Positions 24,701-33,561 of a DNA stretch of 64,000 bases are shown here, piece by piece. The DNA comes from Chaetomium olivaceum (taxonomy: Eukaryota > Ascomycota > Sordariomycetes > Sordariales > Chaetomiaceae): contig JAYWVB010000009.1 in the NCBI GenBank assembly GCA_039881045.1, positions 1 through 64,000 on the forward strand. Reading direction: 5' to 3'. The translations under genes were made by a program, and so were the position numbers. The notes beneath the pieces were generated by a model. The model had not been told where the DNA came from and made no database searches. It worked only from the letters and a program-made list of their open reading frames with translations. Within the stretch, counting starts at the first letter, position 1. Every line of letters starts with the position of its first letter.

Positions 24701-25319
24701 CCACTCCCATCACCGCGAATCCCGTCGCCACAGCCAAAGCCGTCACAGCATCGATCCCAAGATGGACGTAGTTGTCCCACCCTCGCCGGCAGCGAGCAAG
24801 AAATTCTTTGACATAAAGAACGGCCAGAGCGTGCTCGAGCCCAACTTTGGCGGGCCTCGTGACACCTCGGCCTCGACCGCTGCCCTGCCGCCGACGTCGT
24901 CATCCTCCAGGACAGCTGTTGTCCCCGAACTCAGGCGCTCTAGCACGACGCGCGGCAGCACTACAAAGATGCGCAGATCCGAGGAACGCAGCAGCTCCCT
25001 GCGCAAGGCCGCCCGCGATGACGAAGAGGCTGTGCCCAAACCAAGCCGGGAACATAGGGATAGGGATAGGGAAACTGAGAGAGAGAGGCCGACAACGGCT
25101 GAACAGAAGGTCAAGGCATCGGCTGCGCCGGTTGGTGTCAATGCTGGTAACGGTGATGATGTGGGCGGACCGTCGTCTTCGGCAAGTGGAGGTGATGCGG
25201 ACTCGCAGGCGCATCGGGCTAAGAGACAGGAGAAACGCGAGCGGGAGCGGGAGAGGGAGGGGAAGGAGAAGAGCGGGATTAGGGCTGCTTTCAAGCGGTT
25301 CTTTACGAGTAGTACGTGA
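15725..25319 (+). CDS. Giant acidic repeat-rich protein (~3,075 aa), possible scaffold
   Basis: Model: exons 15725-15805, 15871-15994, 16087-17551, 17621-18119, 18170-20881, 20938-21777 and 21813-25319. The first five introns (49-92 nt) are GT-AG and phase-consistent; the last would be only 35 nt (21778-21812) and may instead be a one-base indel. The protein starts MEDNKNTPQVLAVELPSG. A Lys/Glu stretch (KKKNKKAKKKA) comes first, then more than 2,000 residues rich in Glu, Ala, Pro, Thr and Val with internal repeats (see 18833 and 19235). Two Gly/Ala-rich hydrophobic segments occur (ATSLGIGGLAAVVAV; AIGAGVAGTVGAATALVAHN). The last ~450 residues are Arg/Ser/His-rich and end IRAAFKRFFTSST. Low complexity argues for a disordered scaffold. 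It is reminiscent of the giant septal-pore/Woronin-body tether and 'involucrin-repeat' proteins of Pezizomycotina, but that is weak inference. I do not assign a function. Confidence 0.72.
18833..19201 (+). repeat. Three tandem 123-nt coding repeats (41 aa)
   Basis: Units begin at 18833, 18956 and 19079, an exact 123-nt period that keeps the frame. Each unit carries EETKVDQPSEDA plus several ETKVEPVED-like modules, so the long repeat is itself built from shorter ones. The third unit is degenerate at its end and leads into the 24-nt array. Confidence 0.85.
19235..19690 (+). repeat. Nineteen identical tandem copies of a 24-nt coding unit
   Basis: 456 bp made of 19 exact copies of a unit encoding KAESVEET. 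The copies appear identical at every nucleotide, including silent positions. The reverse frame is also open (STDSALVS). The array lies inside the giant acidic repeat gene. Confidence 0.93.
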
Positions 25320-26166
25320 GAGGGTTTGGGACTGGCGTGGGTATGAGCAGTTTTTGCAGGCTGAGGGTGATGAAGATACGACTTTTTCCTGTTCAGTTCC
25401 ATTGTTGGGGCTATTATCGACGAGGCTTGGCGACGACGCCGACGACGACGATGATGATGATGATGATGGTTTGTGAAGGCAGGCGAAGAGCAAACGTTGG
25501 GTGATGTGGTGGATGGGGGTGGACGCCTTGATGATGTGATGTTTTGTCGGGATGCAACATTTCTTTTGGTAAAGCGGCCAATATCATTTGGTGCCGGCTG
25601 TTTGTTTAACATGTGAAAGCGATGGGACTACCTAGTATGCATATGATGATGTGTTGATAGCACACAAATTGAATACACTCCGTTCAGATAAATTTGATGA
25701 TGGAATGCTAATGACTTGACATGAAATCTGTTCCCTGTATGTTTCATGGTAGGATAAGATAAATGCATGTTACGTTAATTGACATATAACTAAGTCCTAA
25801 GTCCTAACTCCTTTATTTATCGATGTTGGGTTTCATACACCAAGTTGCCGCCTGGGTTTTTGAATGTCGAGGGTGAAAAGGACAACTCAAATGATGGCAG
25901 GGTTAGGGTTTACAAGGCAGCAAATGGAGCGTAAATATACCTAAGTCAAGCGTCATGACCACCTCTCCCAAAAAAGATATCTCTAGCATAATATCCGTAG
26001 AATACCTGACATCATTCTATGCCAACCAGGAGCTTGGTTTTTGCAATTCGGGTCTGGGGTTCACATCCTAAAACAACCCTAGCAAATTGCCAAATGCAGA
26101 GCTCCACCCCGCAAACATCAAACTCGGGCGACAACGAACACCCACTCATCCAAAGTAACATCCGAA
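25320..26166. other. 3' region of the repeat gene and translin promoter
   Basis: No gene recognised. A GAC/GAT trinucleotide tract spans about 25434-25468. Short direct repeats of CTAAGTCCTAA lie near 25790-25805. The last part should be the leader of translin. Confidence 0.5.
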
Positions 26167-27058
26167 ATGGCGCCTCCCATGATCAACCCCGCGCTCTTTG
26201 ATGAGCTCAAGTCGAAGATTGAGGAGGATACTAGCGTCCGGAAGGAGCTGGACCAGATACTTGATGACCTAAACCAGCAGGTCTCCTTCACCCAGGGTGT
26301 GCTCTCACGGATACACTCGACGCCGCGGTCCAAATGTCAGTATTGTTGATCTAGAATTAACCTTGCCGAATTGTGGTTGATAGCGAAGTAGATGCAGCAC
26401 TGTTGAACCAGATCGAGGGCGGTATCCAAAAGCAGATCGAGACGGTCAGCAAGCTGTCGGCGTTTGCGTCCCAGTTTCCGTACTACAAGTGAGCTTCATC
26501 TAATACCGATCATGGGCGTTGTTATGTACTAACAGTACTTTTGCAGATACAACCACAAGTGGACGCGTATGGTCCAGGATGCCGTCGCCACTGTCATAAT
26601 CTGTGCCTGGTTGGGCGGCATGTCGACGGATTCCAAGCCTGGTGAGGTTGGCCGCCTATTGACGCCCGAAGACATTGGGCAGGCTTTCAACGGTTTGTTT
26701 CCTTCTGATTATACATTATGAGCCGGAAATTGCCGATTGACTGGGCATAGTCCCCGTAAACCTCAAGGACCGGGATGCCTTCCACATCACCACCGAGGAG
26801 TACCTACTCGGGCTGATTGCCGTTATCGACGACTTGAGCCGGCTGGCGGTCAACTCGGTCACCCTAGGCGACAATTCCATGGCCGTGCAGATCAGCGGAT
26901 TTATCAAAGACTTGCATGCGGGGTTTCAGGTGCTGAACCTGAAGAACGACATTTTGAGGAAACGGGTGGACTCGATCAAGTACGCCGTCAAGAAGGTCGA
27001 GGATGTGGTGTACGACCTGTCACTGCGTAATCTCATCCCGGCCCAGGAGCCGCAGTAA
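26167..27058 (+). CDS. Translin, nucleic-acid-binding subunit of C3PO
   Basis: Four exons: 26167-26335, 26392-26488, 26547-26692 and 26751-27058 (introns 56-58 nt, GT-AG), encoding 239 aa, within the usual translin range of about 230-240. Diagnostic segments: IEEDTSVRKELDQILDDLNQ, YYKYNHKWTRMVQDAVATV, ICAWLGG, LLTPEDIGQAF, FHITTEEYLLGLIAVIDDLS, LAVNSVTLGDNSMAVQISGF, LHAGFQVLNLKND and LRKRVDSIKYAVKKVEDVVYDLSLR. Translin forms octamers that bind single-stranded RNA or DNA. With TRAX it makes the C3PO endoribonuclease, implicated in pre-tRNA fragment decay in Neurospora. No TRAX gene is in this window. All exon phases join cleanly. Translin is followed after about 210 bp by GPI11 on the same strand. 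Confidence 0.95.
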
Positions 27059-27270
27059 GGGTATATCTATGGCTCAGATACTTGAGTTTGTGTTTGACAT
27101 GAATAGATTTTTACCTGTGTTTAAGCTTGTCATGGACAGATACCTTGATATCGGTTGAACCTCCCGCCAAGTTGCCGAGGGTTAGGGTCCAATGCCGAGT
27201 ATGCCGAGCTCTGGACTCAAATTATCCTCAATCCCCTTTCCCGACCCTGTCACCTTGCACCACCCGCGCA

Positions 27271-28172
27271 ATGCCCCTCGTCGACCCGATAACAATGTCG
27301 ACCACCCTCGCCAAAGGCGCCGCCGCACAGGCGCAAGCCCAAGCCGCCTTTTCCAAGACGGCACCGGTTTCGCCCGCTACGACGCTCCGCCCGGTACAGA
27401 TCCGAGCAACGCCGCTCGCCCAGACCGCGCGCCACGCGCTCCCCGCGCTGCTAGCTGTCCTCTTTGGCGCGCGATTCCGCGCCCTCGTTGCCGATCCTGT
27501 CTCCGCCATGGCTACCGCCTTGCCCCTAGTTGCCGCTCTGCAGGTTACCTACGCCATACTGTGCCTACCCGCCCCCGGCTCGACCCAAGGCAGTGGTGGT
27601 AGCGGTGGCAGTGGGGCGCGGAAGGCCCAAAAACCCAGGCCTGGCGAGAGTATCAGAAGGAGAGGCGCAGATGCGGGTGTGCCGAATGCGGTTGCTGTAT
27701 GTTGCGCTGGCCCCTCCCCTCCCTCCTATTGCGTGTTCCCGAATGTGTGCTAATGGCGGTGTTGGTGGGATGGAAACAGACCTCGCTCCTCTCACTGGTC
27801 CTCTCGCTCCTCGTTTCGCCTTTTCTCTATGCGACCATGGTCTTGTTCGGCGCGCCCTTCCTCACGCACAGCGCGCATACCTTCCTGTGCGCGGCGCACC
27901 TCGCCGTGCTGGCGCTTTTCCCACTGTTCTTTGTGCACGGCGTGGATGGGAGTGCCTGGGCGGTTGTGGGCAGCTTCGGCGCGCCCCTTGACGAGACATT
28001 TGGCGGACTGCTAGGGGGCGTGGTGGGAGCTTGGCTTGGGGCCGTGCCAATCCCGCTGGATTGGGATCGCGAGTGGCAGCGGTGGCCGGTTACGATTTTG
28101 TGTGGCCTCTACGGCGGCTATATAGTTGGACGGGTTGTGGGAGGGACGTTGATTTGGGGAAAAAGCTTTTGA
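27271..28172 (+). CDS. GPI11: GPI-anchor biosynthesis protein PIG-F/Gpi11
   Basis: Exons 27271-27696 and 27780-28172, with an 83-nt GT-AG intron. They encode 272 aa; a start eight codons downstream (MSTTLAKG) is also possible. After a polar Ala-rich N-terminus there are hydrophobic segments around HALPALLAVLFGARF, ATALPLVAALQVTYAILCL, SLLSLVLSLLVSPFLYATMVLFGAPF, LCAAHLAVLALFPLFFVHG and VTILCGLYGGYIVGRVVGG. The FGAPF...H(T)FLCA..LA.L..FP and GAW(L)GA(V)PIPLDWDR.WQ.WP elements are the PIG-F signature. The protein is an ER membrane partner of the ethanolamine-phosphate transferases (Gpi13/Gpi7 in yeast) that add phosphoethanolamine to the GPI glycan. A Gly/Ser linker (GSGGSGGSG) sits between the first and second halves. 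The frame is intact. Confidence 0.92.
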
Positions 28173-28831
28173 GATCATTCTTGGAATACCTGAGGTGCAA
28201 GCTTAAGGTGTTGGGTGGGAGTAAGATCTGGAGATGATGTGATACCCTTAATGCGCTGAGATGGGTATGCAGAGGGCATATCAACTGGGAAGCCGAGCCT
28301 TACGATTCGAGATAATAATATCGTTTAGTCAATGGTCAAAAAAACTATGCGAGCCGCAAAGCCTTGGCCTGTACCATACCTAATCTGACCGAAAGCGCGC
28401 GTCATGATTCCTTCCCTGGCTGCTCGACGATGTCCGCGATGCTCAAAACCATGAGGTCGAGCGCTTGAGCTAAAAGCATACAATGAACGAAGTACCGGTA
28501 ATTTGAGCTGCCATCTATGTAAACGGTGTAAATGACCCCTTTTCCGTAGGGAAGGCTCGGAGCCGGGGTGAAGGTAATACAATGTTTGCTCAACACTCTG
28601 TAACCTGAGATCGGTCCAGGTAACCCCGAGCTGCCCTGCTCGGCTGCCCCTTGGTCCGATACCGCATCTGTGGGTCGGAAGCCCTCGAATTTCCTCCCGC
28701 GCAACCAACACAATGACAAATATGGCTCCTATACAACCTCTACGCATCCCTTGAACGCACACCACAAAGCCGCTCTTGAACCGAGCCGCCTCTCCCGTCC
28801 TGCCCCACGCCAGCCCCGCGGACCAGCTTCA
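28173..28831. other. Intergenic between GPI11 and the carrier gene
   Basis: No gene recognised. The plus strand upstream of 28832 stays open without stops for some distance, so a longer N-terminus for the carrier is formally possible. The ATG at 28832 fits carrier length better. Confidence 0.45.
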
Positions 28832-29854
28832 ATGGCGGCCAATCTAACCATACAGCCCCCGGCCCCGGCACCGGGGCCGGCGCAACCACTACCACAACCC
28901 CAAGCTGGATCCAATAAGAATTACAAGGGTTTTGTAGCAGGCGTGTTCTCAGGCATAGCAAAGCTCACCGGTACTTCCTCCCCCGCTCACGTACCATCGC
29001 GGTCAGCACTGACTTACCCCATCCACCCTGCCATAGTCGGCCACCCCTTCGACACGATCAAGGTCCGGCTCCAAACGACCACATCAACGCGCTTTTCTGG
29101 CCCACTACAATGCCTCACGCAAACCATTCGCCACGAGGGGCTAGTTGGGCTCTACAAGGGTGCGACGCCGCCGTTGGTCGGGTGGATGTTTATGGATAGT
29201 GTGATGCTGGGCTCGTTGTCGGTGTACCGGCGGGTGGTGCGGGAGCAGCTATTCCATGGCGCCGCGGCGCTGCCGGCTCACGGGCACGGGATCGCCGGCG
29301 TGCTGGCGGGCGCGACGGTCAGCTTCGTGGCGGCGCCCGTCGAACACGTCAAGGCGCGCCTGCAGATCCAGTACGCCGCGCGCAAGCGCGACCGCCTGTA
29401 CAGCGGGCCCGTGGACTGCCTGCGGAAGGTCTGGGCGAGCCACGGTATCCGGGGCGTGTACCATGGTCTGCAGGCAACCCTGTTGTTTAGGAGCTTCTTC
29501 TTCTTTTGGTGGGGTAGCTACGACCTGTTTTCGCGTTGGATGCGACAGCGCACGACCTTGAGCGCGCCGGCGATTAACTTCTGGGCGGGTGGGCTGAGCG
29601 CGCAGGTGTTTTGGATCATGAGCTACCCGAGTGATGTGGTCAAGCAGAGAATTATGACAGATCCGCTAGGTGGGGGGTTGAATGACGGAATCAAGAGGTT
29701 CCCGAGGTGGAAGGACGCTGCGAAAGCAGTGTACCGGGAGACAGGCGCGATGGGTTACTGGCGCGGTTTCTTGCCCTGCTTTCTACGGGCATTTCCCGCA
29801 AACGCGATGGCGCTGGTCGCGTTTGAAGCGGCGATGCGGTCGTTACCGGAATGA
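28832..29854 (+). CDS. Mitochondrial carrier family (SLC25) transporter
   Basis: Exon 1 is 28832-28970, exon 2 29037-29854, giving 318 aa. The 66-nt intron (28971-29036, GTACTT...ATAG) is a multiple of three with no stop. It would be retained in a naive frame, but removing it yields the continuous motif GIAKLTVGHPFDTIKVRLQ. Three repeats carry the P-x-[DE]-x-x-[RK] signature: HPFDTIKVRL, APVEHVKARL and YPSDVVKQRI. Partner motifs LVGLYKGATPPL, IRGVYHGLQATLL and MGYWRGFLPCFLRAFPANA follow each. Six transmembrane helices are expected in the inner mitochondrial membrane. The subfamily looks like the carnitine/basic amino-acid branch (SLC25A20/29/45-like), but the substrate cannot be read with confidence. 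The first repeat has an acidic D, the second an E, the third a D, so the matrix salt-bridge network looks intact. Confidence 0.93.
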   Translation: MAANLTIQPPAPAPGPAQPLPQPQAGSNKNYKGFVAGVFSGIAKLTGTSSPAHVPSRSALTYPIHPAIVGHPFDTIKVRLQTTTSTRFSGPLQCLTQTIRHEGLVGLYKGATPPLVGWMFMDSVMLGSLSVYRRVVREQLFHGAAALPAHGHGIAGVLAGATVSFVAAPVEHVKARLQIQYAARKRDRLYSGPVDCLRKVWASHGIRGVYHGLQATLLFRSFFFFWWGSYDLFSRWMRQRTTLSAPAINFWAGGLSAQVFWIMSYPSDVVKQRIMTDPLGGGLNDGIKRFPRWKDAAKAVYRETGAMGYWRGFLPCFLRAFPANAMALVAFEAAMRSLPE

Positions 29855-30070
29855 ATTGTTATCGAGTGTCGTAGACGGGTATAGGCCACCCTGGTCACAC
29901 ACGCACAGCATTATGCCCGGGAGAAAGAATCAAAGTGGTTTGACAGGTCTCGTTGCCGCACCAGCGGCCGTGTCTTTCATTGACTCATTCCCGCTATGCA
30001 CAACCGTCTAGTATCCTTTTGGTATCCCTGCCGATGATCCCGCAGAACTCCGAATAGATGGTGACCGGTT

Positions 30071-30674
30071 TTACTCCTCATCGTCCTCGGCCTCGTCGTT
30101 GACGACATTGAAGAACTTAAGCTCGTAGACACCCTTGGAGGTGGAGACGACGCGGAGCCAGTCACGAAGCTGCATCTTCTTGAGGAACTTCTTGGTCCTG
30201 CAATGGCTGTCAGAATTCTGCTATTAGGTCAACGGTATATACGAGTGGACATACAGGTACTTGAGGTAGCGGCCGGAGAGCTCGTTGTGGGCAATGATCT
30301 CGATCTTGCCCTCGCCCTGCTGCGAAATCTTGATGGTTTCGCCGAGGTTGCCGACGCGGCCCTCGACCTTGATCTTCTCGTTCAGGAACTTCTCAAAAGC
30401 TGAGACATCGAAGATCTTGTCGCTGGCAGGCTGCGAAGCGTTGATGATGAACTGTGCAGGTGCCTTGTCAACAACAGCATGCAGGCACCACAGTCGGCTG
30501 TGAGAACTCACCTTCTTCGTGACCTTGGGGCCCTTCTTGGCGCCGGCCTTCTTCTGTTATCCCGAAGGAATTGACTTAGCCTACTGCTTTACGCCATGAT
30601 CCGACTCGGTGGCCCGAGGGACTGGGCCAACAGCAAAGCCGTCAGGTAGTGAGACATACCGCGATGGGAGCCAT
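30071..30674 (-). CDS. RPL22: 60S ribosomal protein eL22
   Basis: Four exons on the minus strand: 30674-30660, 30553-30512, 30451-30255 and 30197-30071, encoding 126 aa. The 15-nt first exon (MAPIA) before a ~106-nt intron is typical of fungal ribosomal protein genes. The protein runs [92 protein letters not shown] and an acidic end (DEAEDDEE), as in eukaryotic eL22, which sits on the solvent face of the large subunit. Introns are GT-AG and the phases join without error. The gene converges with the carrier gene. Confidence 0.95.
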
Positions 30675-32225
30675 TGTTTCAGTTCGGGTGGGTCGGCGAG
30701 TATTGACCGTGGTTGTCTGAGACGCAAAGAGGTTGATATCCTGCGCCTGGTTGAATGGTGTCGCGATATTAAAATATCGAGAAATCTTCCGTTGCGGGCG
30801 GTGAGGAATTCATTCAATTGGGGGGTTTCGCAAAAAAACTGTGGCCCAAAATTTAGGGCTTTGAGGGTTACAACTGGTGGGGCCGAAACTGTCGGAGAGC
30901 AGGGCCGTGCCAAGGCTCATGCCGAGAATGTCCGGACTCCGCCTGGCGGTGCATCCGTGACAGAACTCGAACATCGCGGTTTTCTACGGGCCAAAAATAA
31001 TATTCTATTCAGGAATAGGACCGAACGGCATGTGTATGTATGTTGGTGCCCAGAAATAAGACGAGCCACGAGGTCACACCGCTATTCGCAAAGCCGGATA
31101 CAGTTAGAGCATGGTTCTGCTTTAACAGCACAAGCTTCTTCGGCTTGCTGAACGACTAAAAAATATGGATCACAGGTACCTCAGGATACCTACGTTTAAG
31201 TGCGGGTAGATCCCGATCTAGTGTATATATTTCTACGAAGTAGCACGGCATAGTTGGATGCGTTATCAAATTGGCCTACGCCACAATCCTCAGCCACATT
31301 GCGTACCTCGGTATCGTAGTGATGTCATCGGTGTGCAGGTCGTTACGTCACTGGGGCTGGGTGCTGTCCCATGTGTCAGGTGCATGTGGCATTCATAAAA
31401 TAAACAGTTGCAACCGCCAAGCTACCTAGCCGCTGTCGAGATGCTGCGCCATGACACCAGCACCTTGGCCGGCGCCAACAGAACTGTGACATGTCGAATG
31501 CCGTAGAGTCAGCAAGCCTTGTACACTATGCGATCGTAACAGGGAGGCGGCACAGGCCGGGAATGGACCGGGTGTAACAACGCAAGCAAACGAGCTGTTG
31601 GTTGGTTCCACCAGAAACGAACCAGCCGGTACTTGAAACCATTCGAATTACACGATAATACATTATTACATTTCGTAGCGGCATGGCAGTGCCGTGCAGC
31701 CGGAGTTCCCGGCCTTCTTGGCACCGACAGCCGTTGAGATCCGAGTTCCGCCCGTAGTGGGCACGGCGAACTGTCGGCATCCCCGCCACCGGAGGCTTGG
31801 AATAGCAAGCCTCCAAGCTGGGCAACTGGGAATGGCTGGCCGCATGCGAATACCTGCCGTGGTATGACGCAGTTCCCAGCCCCCAATCAATGTTCTAGGA
31901 TGTTGTCGTGACCGTTGTAACAAGGCAAGGTCGTTGCCAACCGGGGCCAGCGTAATCCGGACTGCCTGCTGCAAAACCCATCTGGGGCGCGGCACACGCT
32001 TGCCATCCCTACCTTGGAAAGCCTAGAGAGCATCCCTTGGCAACCGTCCGACGTGTCACGCCCAGGCAGATATTTAAGACACCATCAGCACCCGCCTGAC
32101 TCGTCTTCTTCCTCTTCACACACCGTTACCTACTACCAGCGATTTCTTCCAGCCGTCCGAGTTTCTCGACCGAATTAACCACATAACCAAACAGTCATAT
32201 CAACAACCCAACAAACACCGTCAAG
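30675..32225. other. Divergent intergenic region of RPL22 and PMP3
   Basis: No gene recognised in about 1.5 kb. It contains the RPL22 promoter on the left and the PMP3 promoter on the right. A TATA-like TATTTAAG at 32071-32078 is followed by CT-rich leader sequence (CTTCTTCCTCTTCAC near 32104-32118), a plausible core promoter for PMP3. Frames of up to 180 codons here look random. Confidence 0.5.
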
Positions 32226-32530
32226 ATGCCTTTCACCGCGAGGTAAGTCCCCAGAGCACGCATCGCAAACTTCCGGCACCCTCGGGCCAATCTGCTCACA
32301 CTTTCTGCTAGCGATATTTGCAAGATGATCTTTGCCGTCATCCTCCCGCCGCTGGGTGTCTTCCTTGAGCGCGGGTGTGGCTCTGACCTTCTAATCAACA
32401 TCCTCTTGACCGTCCTGGGGGTATGTTTCATTCTTTCCTTGATTCCGGTGTGTTTCGAAACTAACTGTCCACCCCTCTGTAGTACCTCCCGGGTATCGTC
32501 CACGCCTTGTGGATTATTTGCAGATACTGA
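32226..32530 (+). CDS. PMP3: Pmp3/UPF0057 small plasma-membrane proteolipid
   Basis: Three exons: 32226-32242, 32312-32420 and 32483-32530 (introns 69 and 62 nt, GT-AG), encoding 57 aa, the size of the family. The product starts MPFTASDICKM and has two transmembrane helices: MIFAVILPPLGVFLERG, with the family's PPLGVFLE motif, and LLINILLTVLGYLPGIVHAL, with the conserved YLPGIVHA. It ends WIICRY. Pmp3 proteins influence plasma-membrane potential and salt/cation tolerance and are usually stress-induced. The gene is too short for most size filters and is split by two introns, so it is easily missed. Confidence 0.96.
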
Positions 32531-33231
32531 GAACAACATCGCGAATCCCTCGCCTAACTCCCTTCACTTCCCAGCGGCCAATGTCCATTGAATCGCCGGT
32601 GTTCAAGTCTCGCGCGAAAGTCACCGACGAAACAAAGCGGGCGAAAAGCGAACCTGTCGGCACTTTCTCCGGGAAACCAGCACCCTGGTCAATTGAGTTG
32701 TGGGGCCAACAACAATGACATCAACTTCCAAGAGCCTGGGCAACCCGCTCTTACCCGCACGGCCTGCAATCTCGCTGGGCGCCAAGCCACCGACAGCCAG
32801 AACTCGATCTGGACTCTGGGCTGCGGCAGGGACGGGCGGTACCGGGTTCCCGTGCGTCAAAGAGGGATGTGGGGCGTTTTGTTGGTGGTGGCATCACTCC
32901 TTGAGGATTGGGCCTTTCCTATTCTTTCCTTTTTGAGCATGCTCAATTGGCTTTGCTTGATTTTCCATGTCATTTGTGCTCAGCTCGCTCACATTGTGAG
33001 CTGTTTTAATATCACGATACCCGATGTCAAGCGTCAAAATCCAACATAAATTCGTACAAATTAATCATTGTCGCTCCAGCATTGAATTGATGTGATGACC
33101 GTCCGACAGCGTTGCTGGAATAGCGAGATGGGAAATGCTTATTGATTATGACATGGCATACTACATATGTGGAATTTTCTATTGAGATACTTCAATATCA
33201 CGAACAATAATTAACGCAAGTCGCGTATCAT
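32531..33231. other. PMP3 3' region and boundary of the transposon island
   Basis: No gene recognised. Composition turns AT-rich after about 33,000, just before the LINE 3' end. Confidence 0.5.
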
Positions 33232-33257
33232 ACACACACACACACACACACACACAC
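33232..33257. repeat. (AC)n microsatellite at the LINE 3' end
   Basis: Thirteen AC units abut the 3' end of the minus-strand LINE, so on the element's strand the tail reads (GT)n. LINEs of this type often end in a short simple repeat rather than poly-A, so this is probably the tail rather than independent sequence. Confidence 0.75.
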
Positions 33258-33561
33258 TTTATTCCGCCCGGCGGGCTTAACCCGAAAGGGCAACTATCAC
33301 GTGTCTACTAGTACATATCCAACAATGGATCCTAATCTCCTCAAGCCCGTACAACCTCCTTTTTTCTCACTTATCTCCTTACAATTTTGTCCTTTCTGCT
33401 GCGGGTGCTCGTGGGTTAGTAGTATAAATAGTAAGCTAGCTTGAAGGCCGATCTCCAAGTGTTCAACGTCCTATCTTCAGCGGTTGAAGCGCGCTTACTC
33501 GGTATAGCACGAGATGAGGGGGAGGGGGGGGAGTCGTTAGTCGGGGTTAAGGATGTCGGGG

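Noticed and set aside
25434..25468. CRISPR-like or minisatellite array
   Set aside because: It is a simple GAC/GAT trinucleotide run; no spacers. No CRISPR array exists in this eukaryotic window.
25900..25915. Telomeric TTAGGG repeat near a possible chromosome end
   Set aside because: Only GGGTTAGGGTT, a single chance match with normal genes on both sides.
33232..33257. Independent microsatellite locus
   Set aside because: Its position exactly at the LINE 3' end makes it more likely to be the element's tail.
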